From the NCBI RefSeq assembly GCF_052180245.1, contig NZ_CP197474.1, positions 4,278,001-4,342,000 of the forward strand: a stretch of DNA of 64,000 bases, given 5' to 3'. Of the stretch, positions 53,099-62,079 are shown piece after piece; the first letter of the stretch is position 1; the number at the start of each line of letters is the position of its first letter. Position numbers and translations under genes: made by a program. The notes under the pieces were generated by a model. That model ran no database searches. It saw nothing but the letters and a program-made list of their open reading frames with translations, and was not told the DNA's origin. The DNA is from Parapusillimonas sp013416435 (GTDB lineage Bacteria; Pseudomonadota; Gammaproteobacteria; Burkholderiales; Burkholderiaceae_B).

Positions 53099-54264
53099 TT
53101 TCACGCTACTTCGCCGCCGCGCTCCTCGCCCTGGGTCTGTCCGGCGTGCCGCAAGCCCAGGCAGCCGACGGCACGTCCGCCGCGCCGCCCCAGGTATTCA
53201 TGACCTCGCCGACCAGCAAGCCCGACGGCACCCGCTGGCGCCTGGGCTACGTCGAAAGCGGCGAATACAGCGAGTACCCGCGCACGCTCGGCGCCATCGT
53301 CGGGGGGCTGCAGCGCCTGGGATGGCTCGGGCTCAGCGAAGACATTCCCACCGGCATGACGGGCCGCGAACTGTGGTCCTGGCTAAGCCGGAACGCGCGA
53401 AGCAGCCAGCTCGAATTCGTCGAGGACGCCTGGTGGCAGCCCGGCGATTTCGATGCCGACAAGCGAGCGCCCATGCGCGAGGCCATCATGCATCGCCTCG
53501 ACCAGAAGAAAGACATCGATCTCATCATTGCGATGGGCACCTGGGCCGGCCAGGACATGCGGGCGCTCGGACCTCCCATACCGACCATCGTGGGCTCGGC
53601 CAGCGATCCCATCGCGGCCAAGATCTCCGACAGCGCCGCCGACAGCGGCCGCGACAACCTGCATGCCCGGATCGAGCCTGACCGCTACCAGCGCCAGGTT
53701 CGCCTCTTCCACGAGATCGTGCCCTTCAAGAAGCTGGGCATCGTCTACGAAGACAGCGATGCCGGCCGCAGCTACGCCGCTGTCGCCGCCGTGGAGCAAG
53801 TGGCGGAAGAACTCGGCTTCTCGGTCGAACATTGCCATGCGCAGTCGAACAGCATCGCCACCGAAGCCGCCACCGAAAACGCGCTGAACTGCTATCGCCA
53901 GCTGTCGAGCAAGGTCGACGCCGCCTACGTCACCCTGCATCGAGGCATCACCAGCACCTCGATCAAAGACTTGGCGCACCTACTGGAAAAGGCGAAGATC
54001 CCCAGCTTCTCCATGGCGGGGTCGCAGGAAGTCGAGCAAGGCATATTGCTCAGCCTGGCCCAGGCGGACGTCTCCTACGTAGGATTGTTCCACGCCGAAA
54101 CCATCGCCCGGATCTTCAATGGCGCCAAGCCCCGGCAACTGAGCCAGTTGTGGGTGGATCCGCCCAAGATCGCGCTGAACCTGGGCACCGCCCGCATCAT
54201 CGGTTTTGATCCGCCCGTCGATATCCTGCTGGCGGCCGATGAGGTCTACGAAAAAGCGCCTTGA
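53095..54264 (+). CDS. Periplasmic substrate-binding protein (ABC-type, TrpX/DUF534-like)
   Basis: The 389-residue protein starts with a signal peptide (residues 1-23, PQAQA cut site). It has a two-lobed type I periplasmic-binding pattern: RWRLGYVESGEYSEYPRTLGAIVGGLQRLGWL, DLIIAMGTWAGQDMR, PTIVGSASDPI, HEIVPFKKLGIVYEDSDAGRSYAAVAAVEQ, KVDAAYVTLHRGI and IPSFSMAGSQEVEQGILLSL. This is the ABC-sub-bind family, but no permease or ATPase gene is near. It overlaps the phosphatase gene by ATGA, so it more likely presents a ligand to that receptor's periplasmic domain than feeds a transporter. The ligand is unknown. Confidence 0.82.
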   Translation: MISRYFAAALLALGLSGVPQAQAADGTSAAPPQVFMTSPTSKPDGTRWRLGYVESGEYSEYPRTLGAIVGGLQRLGWLGLSEDIPTGMTGRELWSWLSRNARSSQLEFVEDAWWQPGDFDADKRAPMREAIMHRLDQKKDIDLIIAMGTWAGQDMRALGPPIPTIVGSASDPIAAKISDSAADSGRDNLHARIEPDRYQRQVRLFHEIVPFKKLGIVYEDSDAGRSYAAVAAVEQVAEELGFSVEHCHAQSNSIATEAATENALNCYRQLSSKVDAAYVTLHRGITSTSIKDLAHLLEKAKIPSFSMAGSQEVEQGILLSLAQADVSYVGLFHAETIARIFNGAKPRQLSQLWVDPPKIALNLGTARIIGFDPPVDILLAADEVYEKAP

Positions 54265-54276
54265 AGCCGGTATCCA

Positions 54277-54306
54277 GGGGGCAGACCCCATGCGGGGCCT
54301 GACCCC
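54277..54306. repeat. Palindromic repeat, first of three between convergent genes
   Basis: Variant copy (GGGGGCAGACCCC, ATGC, GGGGCCTGACCCC), 13 bases past the binding-protein stop. Confidence 0.85.
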
Positions 54307-54326
54307 GCGGACCGCGGCGATGTCAT

Positions 54327-54356
54327 GGGGTCAGACCCCGTACGGGGTCTGGCTCC
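54327..54356. repeat. Palindromic repeat, second of three between convergent genes
   Basis: Near-consensus copy with two changes at the right end (GGGGTCTGGCTCC). Confidence 0.85.
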
Positions 54357-54370
54357 GCCGCTTTTTGCCC

Positions 54371-54400
54371 AGGGTCAGACCCGGTATCGGGTCTGACCCT
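54371..54400. repeat. Palindromic repeat, third of three; ends the GCS2-type gene
   Basis: Variant copy (AGGGTCAGACCCG, GTAT, CGGGTCTGACCCT) with paired changes in both arms. On the minus strand it encodes GQTRYRV and the TGA stop of the glutamate-cysteine-ligase-like gene. Confidence 0.88.
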
Positions 54401-55937
54401 CAAAGACGTCGGGATGCAGCGCCGCGTGCCTGCTCAATACCGCTCGCATCCGCGCTTCCGGTTCGCCGGCGGCGGATACCCAGGTATCCAGCATGCGATC
54501 CGCGGCGCTTCGGCCGGTAGCCAGCACGAACTCGGGATAAGCCAGCCAGCGCCGATCGCCGGCGTCCAATCCGTCCCATGCGATGGCCAGGACCTCTGCG
54601 CACAAGCTCCTGACTCCTTCATGCGCCAGGCCGAATCGCATCGCCGGTTCGCGCAGTGCGCCCAGGCCTTCCCACGTCCGGTCCCGCAGCAGCCGGCAGG
54701 CCTCGTCCAGGTTGCCCAGCAAACCGGCCTGCATGGCCGACGGCGCAACGATCACGCTGCGTGCCGCCTCGTCCCCCGCCTCTTCCAGCAAATCCGCGTC
54801 TGCAAAGGCGGCGCCCGGCCCGCGCGCCTCGATGTAAGCGTCGGCGCCGCATTGCTCGAACAGCGCTTCCAAGCCACCATCCTGTTCCCAGGCCCGCAAG
54901 ATGTCCTCCAGGGAAGGCGGCGCGTGCAGCTTGTAGCGCAGCCTGGCATCGAGAAACTGGCCGATCTGCGAATACTCGAAGTGCTGCGCGTGCGGAACGA
55001 GATCCACTCCTTGCCCATTGTCCATGCGCCGGGCGGGCCAGCGCGCGGCACGCAGGAAGTCCTGCAGGCAGGGGTCGCCTTCCGGCAAAGCGGTCGGCGC
55101 CGCCTTGTAGTCGTCGGAAAGCTCCAGCGGCAGGCCGCGTGTGACCGTGCCGGGGCCGAACATCCAGCGGAAGAAGTCGGCAAGATCGCGAAAAGGGCGG
55201 GCCGGATACCGGCTCAGGTACAGGTCGCCGGGAAAGCGGGCCGGAGCGAACACGCGCGGCCACAGCCTCATGCGGTTCTCCTTGTAGCCCGAGATCCGCC
55301 CCGATTCGATGGGGCTGTTGGCAAACAGGGCGATGCCGGCCGGCGCCAGCGCGACCGCCACGTTCAATGCGCGAATCGCATCCCGGACCGGAACCGACGT
55401 ATTGGCGCCATTCTGTGCCTTGGCGTCTATGCCTTCCCAATGATGCCAGCCACGATACTCGCGCAGTTCACGATAGATCGGCCTGGACACGCAGACCCGC
55501 CGATACCATTCGGCGTCGCGGCCGCAGGTGGGGTGCTGCGACGCACTCAACACGCATGCCCCGTCCGCCTGCAAGGCGCTCAGCGTATCCGCCAGTTCGG
55601 CATTTGCCGCATCGGCCAGCCGATAGAGGCCGCCCTTCCCGCCCTCTATCGGCGCCAATGCGGTTTCCAGCAGATTGAAGCCATTGTCCAGGCCGCAATC
55701 CGCACGGGACGTGCTCAGCCCCACGCAACGCCCGTCGAGATAATAAGGCTCGCATTCGACGCCCTTGCGCCGCTTCACCGCGGCAAGCGCTTCAAAATAG
55801 CTTCGTACGGGCAGGCTGGCGCCGGACTGCGCGTCGGCCACCACCATTTCCATCTCCAGCCCCAGGCGGGGCCGGTAGGAGAACGGCGCGCCGTTTTTGC
55901 TAGAGGAAGAGCCGGTACGCGGGGTTATCGCTTTCAT
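54375..55937 (-). CDS. Glutamate-cysteine ligase-like protein (GCS2/carboxylate-amine ligase family)
   Basis: The 520-residue protein opens with SYRPRLGLEMEMVVADAQSG, the ligand-binding start of GCS2-type gamma-glutamyl ligases. It has GFNLLETALAP, SASQHPT, REYRGWHHWEGIDAKAQNGANTSV and YKENRMRLWPRVF. Such enzymes join glutamate to cysteine or to another amine, the first step of glutathione synthesis. The frame runs open to 56033, but the ATG at 55937 is the best start; it overlaps the end of ilvA by 38 bases. The C-terminus EGQTRYRV is repeat-encoded. The true amine substrate is uncertain. Confidence 0.8.
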   Translation of the reverse strand: MKAITPRTGSSSSKNGAPFSYRPRLGLEMEMVVADAQSGASLPVRSYFEALAAVKRRKGVECEPYYLDGRCVGLSTSRADCGLDNGFNLLETALAPIEGGKGGLYRLADAANAELADTLSALQADGACVLSASQHPTCGRDAEWYRRVCVSRPIYRELREYRGWHHWEGIDAKAQNGANTSVPVRDAIRALNVAVALAPAGIALFANSPIESGRISGYKENRMRLWPRVFAPARFPGDLYLSRYPARPFRDLADFFRWMFGPGTVTRGLPLELSDDYKAAPTALPEGDPCLQDFLRAARWPARRMDNGQGVDLVPHAQHFEYSQIGQFLDARLRYKLHAPPSLEDILRAWEQDGGLEALFEQCGADAYIEARGPGAAFADADLLEEAGDEAARSVIVAPSAMQAGLLGNLDEACRLLRDRTWEGLGALREPAMRFGLAHEGVRSLCAEVLAIAWDGLDAGDRRWLAYPEFVLATGRSAADRMLDTWVSAAGEPEARMRAVLSRHAALHPDVFEGQTRYRV

Positions 55938-57408
55938 TCCAGTATGGATAGCCCAAGCCGTCGAGGAAGTCCTTGAAGGCCTTCTTGTCCGCGGGCGGCA
56001 CTTGTATGCCGACCAGGATCCGGCCGTAGTCATCGCCTTGGTTCCGGTAGTGGAAGAGGCTGATGTTCCAGTCCGGGCTCATTGCGCCCAGGAACTTCAT
56101 CAACGCGCCGGGGCGCTCGGGAAACTCGAAACGGAAGAGCATTTCATGGTCGGCCAGCGCCGAGCGCCCGCCCACCATGTAGCGCAAGTGGGTCTTGGCC
56201 ATTTCATTGCTGGTCAGGTCCAGCGTGGGGAAGCCCTTCTTGCGGAAGTTCGCGGCCAGCTTCTCGATTTCGGCCTCTGAACTGATTTGCAGGCCGACGT
56301 AGACGTGAGCTTGATCCGCATCTGAAATGCGATAGTTGAACTCGGTGACACTGCGATTCCCCACCGCCTCGCACAGCTTCAGAAAGCTTCCCCGCTTCTC
56401 GGGCAGCGTCAGGGCGAACAGCGCTTCGCGCGCCTCGCCGACGTCGGCGCGTTCAGCCACGAAACGCAGCCTGTCGAAATTCATGTTCGCGCCGCAAGCG
56501 ATCACGACCAGGTTCTTGTCCTTCCATTTGTTCGCCGCCGCATAGCGCTTGGCGCCCGCCAGCGCCAGCGCCCCCGCGGGTTCCAGCACGCTGCGCGTGT
56601 CCTGGAAGACATCCTTGATGGCCGCGCAGATGGCGTCGGTGTCCACATGCACATAGTCATCGACGAACTCGCGCGCGAGCTTGAAGGTCTCGAGTCCCAC
56701 TTGCTTGACCGCCGTGCCGTCCGAGAACAGGCCCACGTCGTTCAACGTAACCCGGCGCCCCGCTTTCACGCTGCGCGCCATGGCGTCGGAATCGAAGGTT
56801 TGCACCCCGATCACCTTGATGTCGGGCCGCAGCTGCTTGACATAGGCGGACACGCCCCCGATCAGCCCGCCGCCGCCGATCGCCACGAAGATGGCGTCGA
56901 TGGGACCAGGATGCTGGCGCAGGATCTCCATGCCTATCGTGCCCTGCCCGGCAATGACGTCGGGGTCGTCGAACGGATGGACGAAAGTGAGCTTTTCTTT
57001 CTTCTCCAGCTCCTTGGCATGCTCGTAGGCGTCGGAGAAGCTTTCCCCGGCCAGCACGACCTCGCCGCCAAAGCCGCGCACGGCGTCGATCTTGACCTGC
57101 GGTGTCGTGATCGGCATGACGATGACGGCCCGGCATCCCAGCCGACGCGCCGACATGGCGACGCCTTGCGCATGATTGCCGGCCGAGGCCGCGATCACGC
57201 CGCGCTTGAGCTCGGTCGGGCTCAAGTTTGCCATCTTGTTGTAGGCGCCCCGCAACTTGAAGCTGAAGACGGCCTGCGTGTCTTCGCGCTTGAGGTAGAC
57301 GTTGTTATGGATACGGGCGGAAACCTGGGGGGCGAAATCAAGAGGGGTCTCGACGGCCACGTCATAAACCTTGGACGTCAGGATGCGCTTTAGATAGTCA
57401 GTCGACAT
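55900..57408 (-). CDS. ilvA: Threonine ammonia-lyase (biosynthetic), IlvA
   Basis: The 502-residue PLP enzyme turns threonine into 2-oxobutyrate for isoleucine synthesis. It has YLKREDTQAVFSFKLRGAYNKM (PLP lysine in SFKLRGA), AASAGNHAQGVA, the glycine-rich AIGGGGLIGGV, and the regulatory half with two ACT-like segments (ALTLPEKRGSFLKLCEAV and FRFEFPERPGALMKFLGAM), so it is likely inhibited by isoleucine. The frame extends upstream to 58056, but the ATG at 57408 gives the normal MSTDYLKRIL start. Its 3' end overlaps the next gene by 38 bases. Confidence 0.95.
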   Translation of the reverse strand: MSTDYLKRILTSKVYDVAVETPLDFAPQVSARIHNNVYLKREDTQAVFSFKLRGAYNKMANLSPTELKRGVIAASAGNHAQGVAMSARRLGCRAVIVMPITTPQVKIDAVRGFGGEVVLAGESFSDAYEHAKELEKKEKLTFVHPFDDPDVIAGQGTIGMEILRQHPGPIDAIFVAIGGGGLIGGVSAYVKQLRPDIKVIGVQTFDSDAMARSVKAGRRVTLNDVGLFSDGTAVKQVGLETFKLAREFVDDYVHVDTDAICAAIKDVFQDTRSVLEPAGALALAGAKRYAAANKWKDKNLVVIACGANMNFDRLRFVAERADVGEAREALFALTLPEKRGSFLKLCEAVGNRSVTEFNYRISDADQAHVYVGLQISSEAEIEKLAANFRKKGFPTLDLTSNEMAKTHLRYMVGGRSALADHEMLFRFEFPERPGALMKFLGAMSPDWNISLFHYRNQGDDYGRILVGIQVPPADKKAFKDFLDGLGYPYWNESDNPAYRLFL

Positions 57409-57537
57409 GAGAGGAGAGTGCGGTGATGCGAGGGCGGAAAATACGGCAAAGTTGTAGCAAAAGGATACCATAGCGCGATCCACTGGCCATTGCCGTTTCG
57501 GCGATAAACTAGCGCCACCGCATCGCGATGACATGTT

Positions 57538-58059
57538 ATGGAAGCTTGGCTGCAACACTCGATACACTGGCTGCTGCTCACCCTGGCCTTGCCCAGCGTG
57601 GGCCTGAGCGCCATCTTCGTGGTGAGCCTCGTGTCGGCGACCCTGCTGCCCCTGGGATCCGAGCCGGCCGTCTTCGGATATCTGAAGATGGCGCCCGACA
57701 TGTTCTGGGCCGCCATCGCCGTGGCCACGGCGGGGAACACGATAGGAGGCGCAATCAGCTACGGCATGGGGCTGGGCGCGGAAAAGGCCTATGAAAACTG
57801 GCGCGAGACACATCCGCACAAGATCAAGAACAAGGCCGGCGGCCGCTGGCACGACTACATCAGCTACTGGCTCCACCGGCTCGGCCCGCGCGCGCTGCTG
57901 TTCTCCTGGATGCCTCTGCTGGGCGACCCGCTGTGCGCGGTGGCGGGCTGGCTGAAGCTGCCCTTCTGGCCTTCGGTGATGTACATGGCCATCGGCAAGT
58001 TCCTGCGCTATGCGGGCATGACCAGCGCCCTGCTGTGGTTCTTTCCCGGCAATCACTGA
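57538..58059 (+). CDS. yqaA: YqaA-type DedA-family membrane protein
   Basis: The 173-residue protein has four to five hydrophobic segments and the YqaA/SNARE-associated pattern: FVVSLVSATLLPLGSEPAVFGYL near the start, ATAGNTIGGAISYGMG, RLGPRALLFSWMPLLGDPLCAVAGWLKLPFW with the arginine and FxxWMPxxGDP core, and a last helix. DedA relatives move lipid carriers or keep membrane potential. YqaA itself has no proven role. It is divergent from ilvA, with 129 bases between the two starts. Confidence 0.88.
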   Translation: MEAWLQHSIHWLLLTLALPSVGLSAIFVVSLVSATLLPLGSEPAVFGYLKMAPDMFWAAIAVATAGNTIGGAISYGMGLGAEKAYENWRETHPHKIKNKAGGRWHDYISYWLHRLGPRALLFSWMPLLGDPLCAVAGWLKLPFWPSVMYMAIGKFLRYAGMTSALLWFFPGNH

Positions 58060-58137
58060 AGGCGGGGCACGCGTTCTGGTTTAAACTCAACGTAATCCCT
58101 TACACTGTGTCTTTAAGGGCCATCCTTTTTTCCTGTC

Positions 58138-61100
58138 ATGAACGCCCCCGTAGCCAGTCATCTGCTTGCCGCCCAGGCACCGCTTGCCACCACACCGCGC
58201 CTGCGCGAGATCCCATACAACTACACCTCCTACTCCGACCGCGAAATCGTGCTTCGCCTGCTTGGCGATGAAGCCTGGCAGATGCTGTCCGAGCTGCGGG
58301 GCGAGCGGCGCACCGGCCGGTCCGCGCGGATGCTCTTCGAAGTGCTGGGCGATATCTGGGTGGTACAGCGCAATCCCTATCTGCAAGACGACTTGCTGCA
58401 CAACCCGAAGCGCAGGCAACAACTCATTCAGGCGCTCAATCACCGCCTGAACGAAGTCGACCAGCGCCGCGACACGAGCAGCACCGAGCGCGACGGCAAG
58501 GTCGCGAAGCTGCTTGGCGCCGCGCGCTATGCCGTGGCCAGCTTCGAAGAAGAGTTCGTCAAGACGACGGAGTTGCGGAAGAAGGCCATCAAGCGCCTGG
58601 GCCGCATCACGCACAAGGACAACATCAAGTTCGACGGCCTTTCCCGGGTATCGCACGTTACCGATGCCACGGACTGGCGCGTCGAATACCCCTTCGTGGT
58701 GCTCACGCCCGACACGGAAAACGAAATCGCGGCCCTCGTACGCGCCTGTATCGAGCTGGGCCTCACCATCATTCCGAGGGGCGGCGGCACGGGCTATACC
58801 GGCGGCGCCATCCCGCTCACCGCGCGGTCCGCCGTCATCAATACCGAAAAGCTCGACGCCATGAGCCCGGCCGAGCCCACGCAACTGCCCGGCGTCGCCG
58901 AACCCGTGTATACGATACTGACCGGCGCGGGCGTGGTCACACGACGCGTCGCCGAAGCGGCCGAAGCCGCCGGGCAGGTCTTTGCGGTGGACCCCACCTC
59001 GGCGGACGCGTCCTGCGTGGGCGGCAACGTCGCCATGAACGCGGGCGGCAAGAAAGCGGTGCTGTGGGGCACGGCGCTCGACAACCTCGCCTGGTGGCGC
59101 ATGGTCGACCCGCAAGGGAACTGGCTCGAGGTCACGCGCCTGGAGCACAATCTCGGCAAGATCCACGACGCCAAGGAAGCCCGCTTCGAACTCAAATGGT
59201 TCGACGGCAAGCACGCCCCGGGTGCCGTGCCGCTGCGCAACGAATTGCTCGTCATCGAAGGCTCGCGTTTCCGAAAGACCGGGCTGGGCAAGGACGTCAC
59301 CGACAAGTTCCTGGCAGGTCTGCCCGGCGTCCAGAAAGAGGGTTGCGACGGCCTGATCACTTCGGCCCGCTGGATTGTGCACCGGATGCCCGCGCACACC
59401 CGCACCGTCTGTATGGAGTTTTTCGGCCAGGCGCGCAATGCCGTGCCGTCCATCGTCGAGGTCAAGAACTACCTCGACGGCCCGGGCAAGGCGCTGGGAG
59501 CCATCCTGGCCGGCCTCGAACATCTGGACGAACGCTATCTGCGCGCCGTCGGCTATGCCACCAAAAGCAAACGGGGCGTCCTGCCCAAGATGGTCCTGAT
59601 CGGCGATATCGTCGGCGACGACGCCGATGCGGTGGCCAAGGCGGCCAGCGAAGTCGTGCGCATCGCCAATTCGCGCCACGGCGAAGGCTTTGTGGCGGTC
59701 AGCGCCGAGGCCCGCAAGCGCTTCTGGGTCGATCGCGCACGCACCGCCGCGATCGCGCGCCACACCAATGCGTTCAAGATCAACGAAGACGTCGTGATTC
59801 CCCTGAATCGCATGGGCGAATACACCGATGCCATCGAGCGCATCAACATCGAGCTGTCCACGCGCAACAAGCTGCGGCTGCTGGACCACATCGAAACCTT
59901 CCTGCAGGGCGACCTGCCCATCGGCAAAATCGAAGACCACGACGACGCCGAACACACCCGCGAGGAGATCCTGGCGGGACGCACGCGCGACGCGCTGCAA
60001 AGCCTGAGGACCGTGCGCGAGCGCTGGCGCTGGCTGCTGGACGGCCTGGACCTGCCTTTGGCGCAGAATATCGAGACGCTCTGCAGGCTCGGGTTGCAGT
60101 CCACGCGTCCGGTGCTCGAAGAAAGGCTGCGTGAACAACCCGATGCAAGCATCTTCGACCTCGTGCAGGATCACACGCTGCGCATTTCCTGGAAGACCGA
60201 AGTCCGCGCGTTGATGGAGCGCTATTTCGCAGGCGCGGACTGCGCGGCGGTCCTGGCCGAAATCCAGGCCATCCACGACCGCGTGCTCAAGGGCCGTGTC
60301 TTCGTCGCCCTGCACATGCATGCGGGCGACGGCAACGTCCACACCAACATCCCGGTCAACTCGGACGACTACGACATGCTGCGCGAGGCCAACGAAGCGG
60401 TGGCGCGCATCATGCAGATCGCGCGCAGCCTGGACGGCGTGATTTCGGGAGAGCACGGCATCGGGCTCACCAAATACGAATTCCTGACCGAGGAAGAGCT
60501 CGCGCCCTTCCAGGATTACAAGCGCCGCATCGACCCCGACGATCACTTCAACGCCGGCAAGCTCATGCCCGGTGCAGACCTGCGCAACGCCTGGACCCCC
60601 AGCTTCAACCTGCTGGGCTACGAGTCGCTCATCATGCAGCGCAGCGAGATCGGATCCATCTCGAACGCCATCAAGGACTGTCTGCGCTGCGGCAAGTGCA
60701 AGCCAGTGTGCGCCACGCACGTGCCGCGCGCCAACCTGCTGTATTCGCCCCGCAACAAGATCCTGGCGACCTCGTTGCTCATCGAAGCCTTCCTGTACGA
60801 AGAACAGACCCGGCGCGGCGTGAGCCTGAAGCACTGGGAGGAATTCGAAGACGTGGCGGACCACTGCACGGTCTGCCACAAGTGCTACAACCCCTGTCCG
60901 GTCGACATCGACTTCGGCGACGTTTCCATGGAAATGCGTTCGCTGCTGCGTCGCATGGGCAAGAAGTCCTTCAATCCCGGCACGACCGCCGCCATGTTCT
61001 TCCTGAACGCCAAGGATCCCGCCGTCATCAAGGCGACCCGCAAGGCCATGATAGACGTCGGCTACAAGGCGCAGCGGCTTGCGCACGATGTGCTGGCGGG

Positions 61101-62079
61101 CAGCTCGCGCAAGCAGGTTGCGCAGCCTCCGGCCACTCAGGGCAAGGCGCCCATCCGCGAGCAGGTGATCCATTTCATCAACAAGAAAATGCCCGGCGGC
61201 CTGCCCAAGCAGACCGCGCGCAAGCTGCTGGACATCGAAGACGCCGACTACGTGCCCATCATCCGCAATCCGGCGGGCACGTCTCCGGACACCGAGGCCG
61301 TGTTCTATTTCCCGGGCTGCGGCTCCGAACGGCTGTTCTCGCAAGTGGGACTGGCCACGCAAGCCATGCTGTGGCATGCCGGCGTCCAGACCGTCCTGCC
61401 TCCGGGCTATCTGTGCTGCGGCTATCCGCAGCGCGGCAACGGCATGACGGACAAGGCCGAAAAAATCATCACCGACAACCGGGTGCTGTTCCATCGCATG
61501 GCCACCACGCTGAACTACCTGGACATCAAGACCGTCGTGGTCAGTTGCGGCACCTGCTACGATCAGTTGGCCGGCTATGAATTCGAGAAGATCTTCCCCG
61601 GCTGCCGCCTGATCGACATCCACGAATACCTGCTTGAAAAGGGCATACAGATCAATGGGGTGCAGGGCGTGCGCTACATGTACCACGACCCCTGCCATAC
61701 GCCCATGAAGCTGCAGGACCCCATGAAGACCGTCAAGGCGCTGGTGGGCGACGAAGCCATCAAGACCGACCGCTGCTGCGGCGAATCCGGCACACTGGCC
61801 GTATCGCGGCCCGACATCTCGACGCAAGTGCGCTTCCGCAAGTCGGAAGAACTGGCCAAGAACACCCAGGCCATACGCGCCGACGGCTACGCCGGCGAAG
61901 TCAAGATGCTGACCTCCTGTCCGTCATGTCTGCAGGGATTGTCGCGCTACCAGGGCGAAACCGGAATGGAAGCGGACTACATCGTGGTCGAGATGGCCCG
62001 CCACATTCTGGGCGAGGACTGGATGCAGAACTACGTGCGCGACGCCAATGCGGGCGGCATCGAGCGCGTGCTGGTTTGA
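58138..62079 (+). CDS. Large FAD-linked oxidase / Fe-S dehydrogenase (DUF3683, YdiJ-like)
   Basis: The 1313-residue protein joins several parts. An N-domain of unknown role (about 20-190, DUF3683 type). An FAD-binding PCMH domain (about 195-420; IPRGGGTGYTGGAIPLT, VDPTSADASCVGGNVAMNAGG). An FAD-oxidase C-domain (about 600-810; HMHAGDGNVHTNIPVN, SGEHGIGLTKYEFL). A two-cluster ferredoxin region (CLRCGKCKPVCATHV, CTVCHKCYNPCPVD at about 850-925). CCG-type half-domains with YLCCGYP and RCCGESG. It resembles YdiJ and D-lactate dehydrogenases, so it probably oxidises a D-2-hydroxy acid and feeds quinone. The exact substrate is unknown. The TGA stop lies in a tandem repeat array. Confidence 0.88.
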   Translation: MNAPVASHLLAAQAPLATTPRLREIPYNYTSYSDREIVLRLLGDEAWQMLSELRGERRTGRSARMLFEVLGDIWVVQRNPYLQDDLLHNPKRRQQLIQALNHRLNEVDQRRDTSSTERDGKVAKLLGAARYAVASFEEEFVKTTELRKKAIKRLGRITHKDNIKFDGLSRVSHVTDATDWRVEYPFVVLTPDTENEIAALVRACIELGLTIIPRGGGTGYTGGAIPLTARSAVINTEKLDAMSPAEPTQLPGVAEPVYTILTGAGVVTRRVAEAAEAAGQVFAVDPTSADASCVGGNVAMNAGGKKAVLWGTALDNLAWWRMVDPQGNWLEVTRLEHNLGKIHDAKEARFELKWFDGKHAPGAVPLRNELLVIEGSRFRKTGLGKDVTDKFLAGLPGVQKEGCDGLITSARWIVHRMPAHTRTVCMEFFGQARNAVPSIVEVKNYLDGPGKALGAILAGLEHLDERYLRAVGYATKSKRGVLPKMVLIGDIVGDDADAVAKAASEVVRIANSRHGEGFVAVSAEARKRFWVDRARTAAIARHTNAFKINEDVVIPLNRMGEYTDAIERINIELSTRNKLRLLDHIETFLQGDLPIGKIEDHDDAEHTREEILAGRTRDALQSLRTVRERWRWLLDGLDLPLAQNIETLCRLGLQSTRPVLEERLREQPDASIFDLVQDHTLRISWKTEVRALMERYFAGADCAAVLAEIQAIHDRVLKGRVFVALHMHAGDGNVHTNIPVNSDDYDMLREANEAVARIMQIARSLDGVISGEHGIGLTKYEFLTEEELAPFQDYKRRIDPDDHFNAGKLMPGADLRNAWTPSFNLLGYESLIMQRSEIGSISNAIKDCLRCGKCKPVCATHVPRANLLYSPRNKILATSLLIEAFLYEEQTRRGVSLKHWEEFEDVADHCTVCHKCYNPCPVDIDFGDVSMEMRSLLRRMGKKSFNPGTTAAMFFLNAKDPAVIKATRKAMIDVGYKAQRLAHDVLAGSSRKQVAQPPATQGKAPIREQVIHFINKKMPGGLPKQTARKLLDIEDADYVPIIRNPAGTSPDTEAVFYFPGCGSERLFSQVGLATQAMLWHAGVQTVLPPGYLCCGYPQRGNGMTDKAEKIITDNRVLFHRMATTLNYLDIKTVVVSCGTCYDQLAGYEFEKIFPGCRLIDIHEYLLEKGIQINGVQGVRYMYHDPCHTPMKLQDPMKTVKALVGDEAIKTDRCCGESGTLAVSRPDISTQVRFRKSEELAKNTQAIRADGYAGEVKMLTSCPSCLQGLSRYQGETGMEADYIVVEMARHILGEDWMQNYVRDANAGGIERVLV

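Noticed and set aside
57409..58056. Upstream extension of ilvA
   Set aside because: It is antisense to the DedA-type gene, and the IlvA family starts at MSTDYLKRIL (57408).
58087..61827. Very long minus-strand open frame (1246 codons) opposite the FAD/Fe-S dehydrogenase
   Set aside because: It is the mirror of a clear coding region in high-GC DNA; it has no recognisable motif, and its His/Gln/Val-Asp-rich composition is typical of antisense frames.
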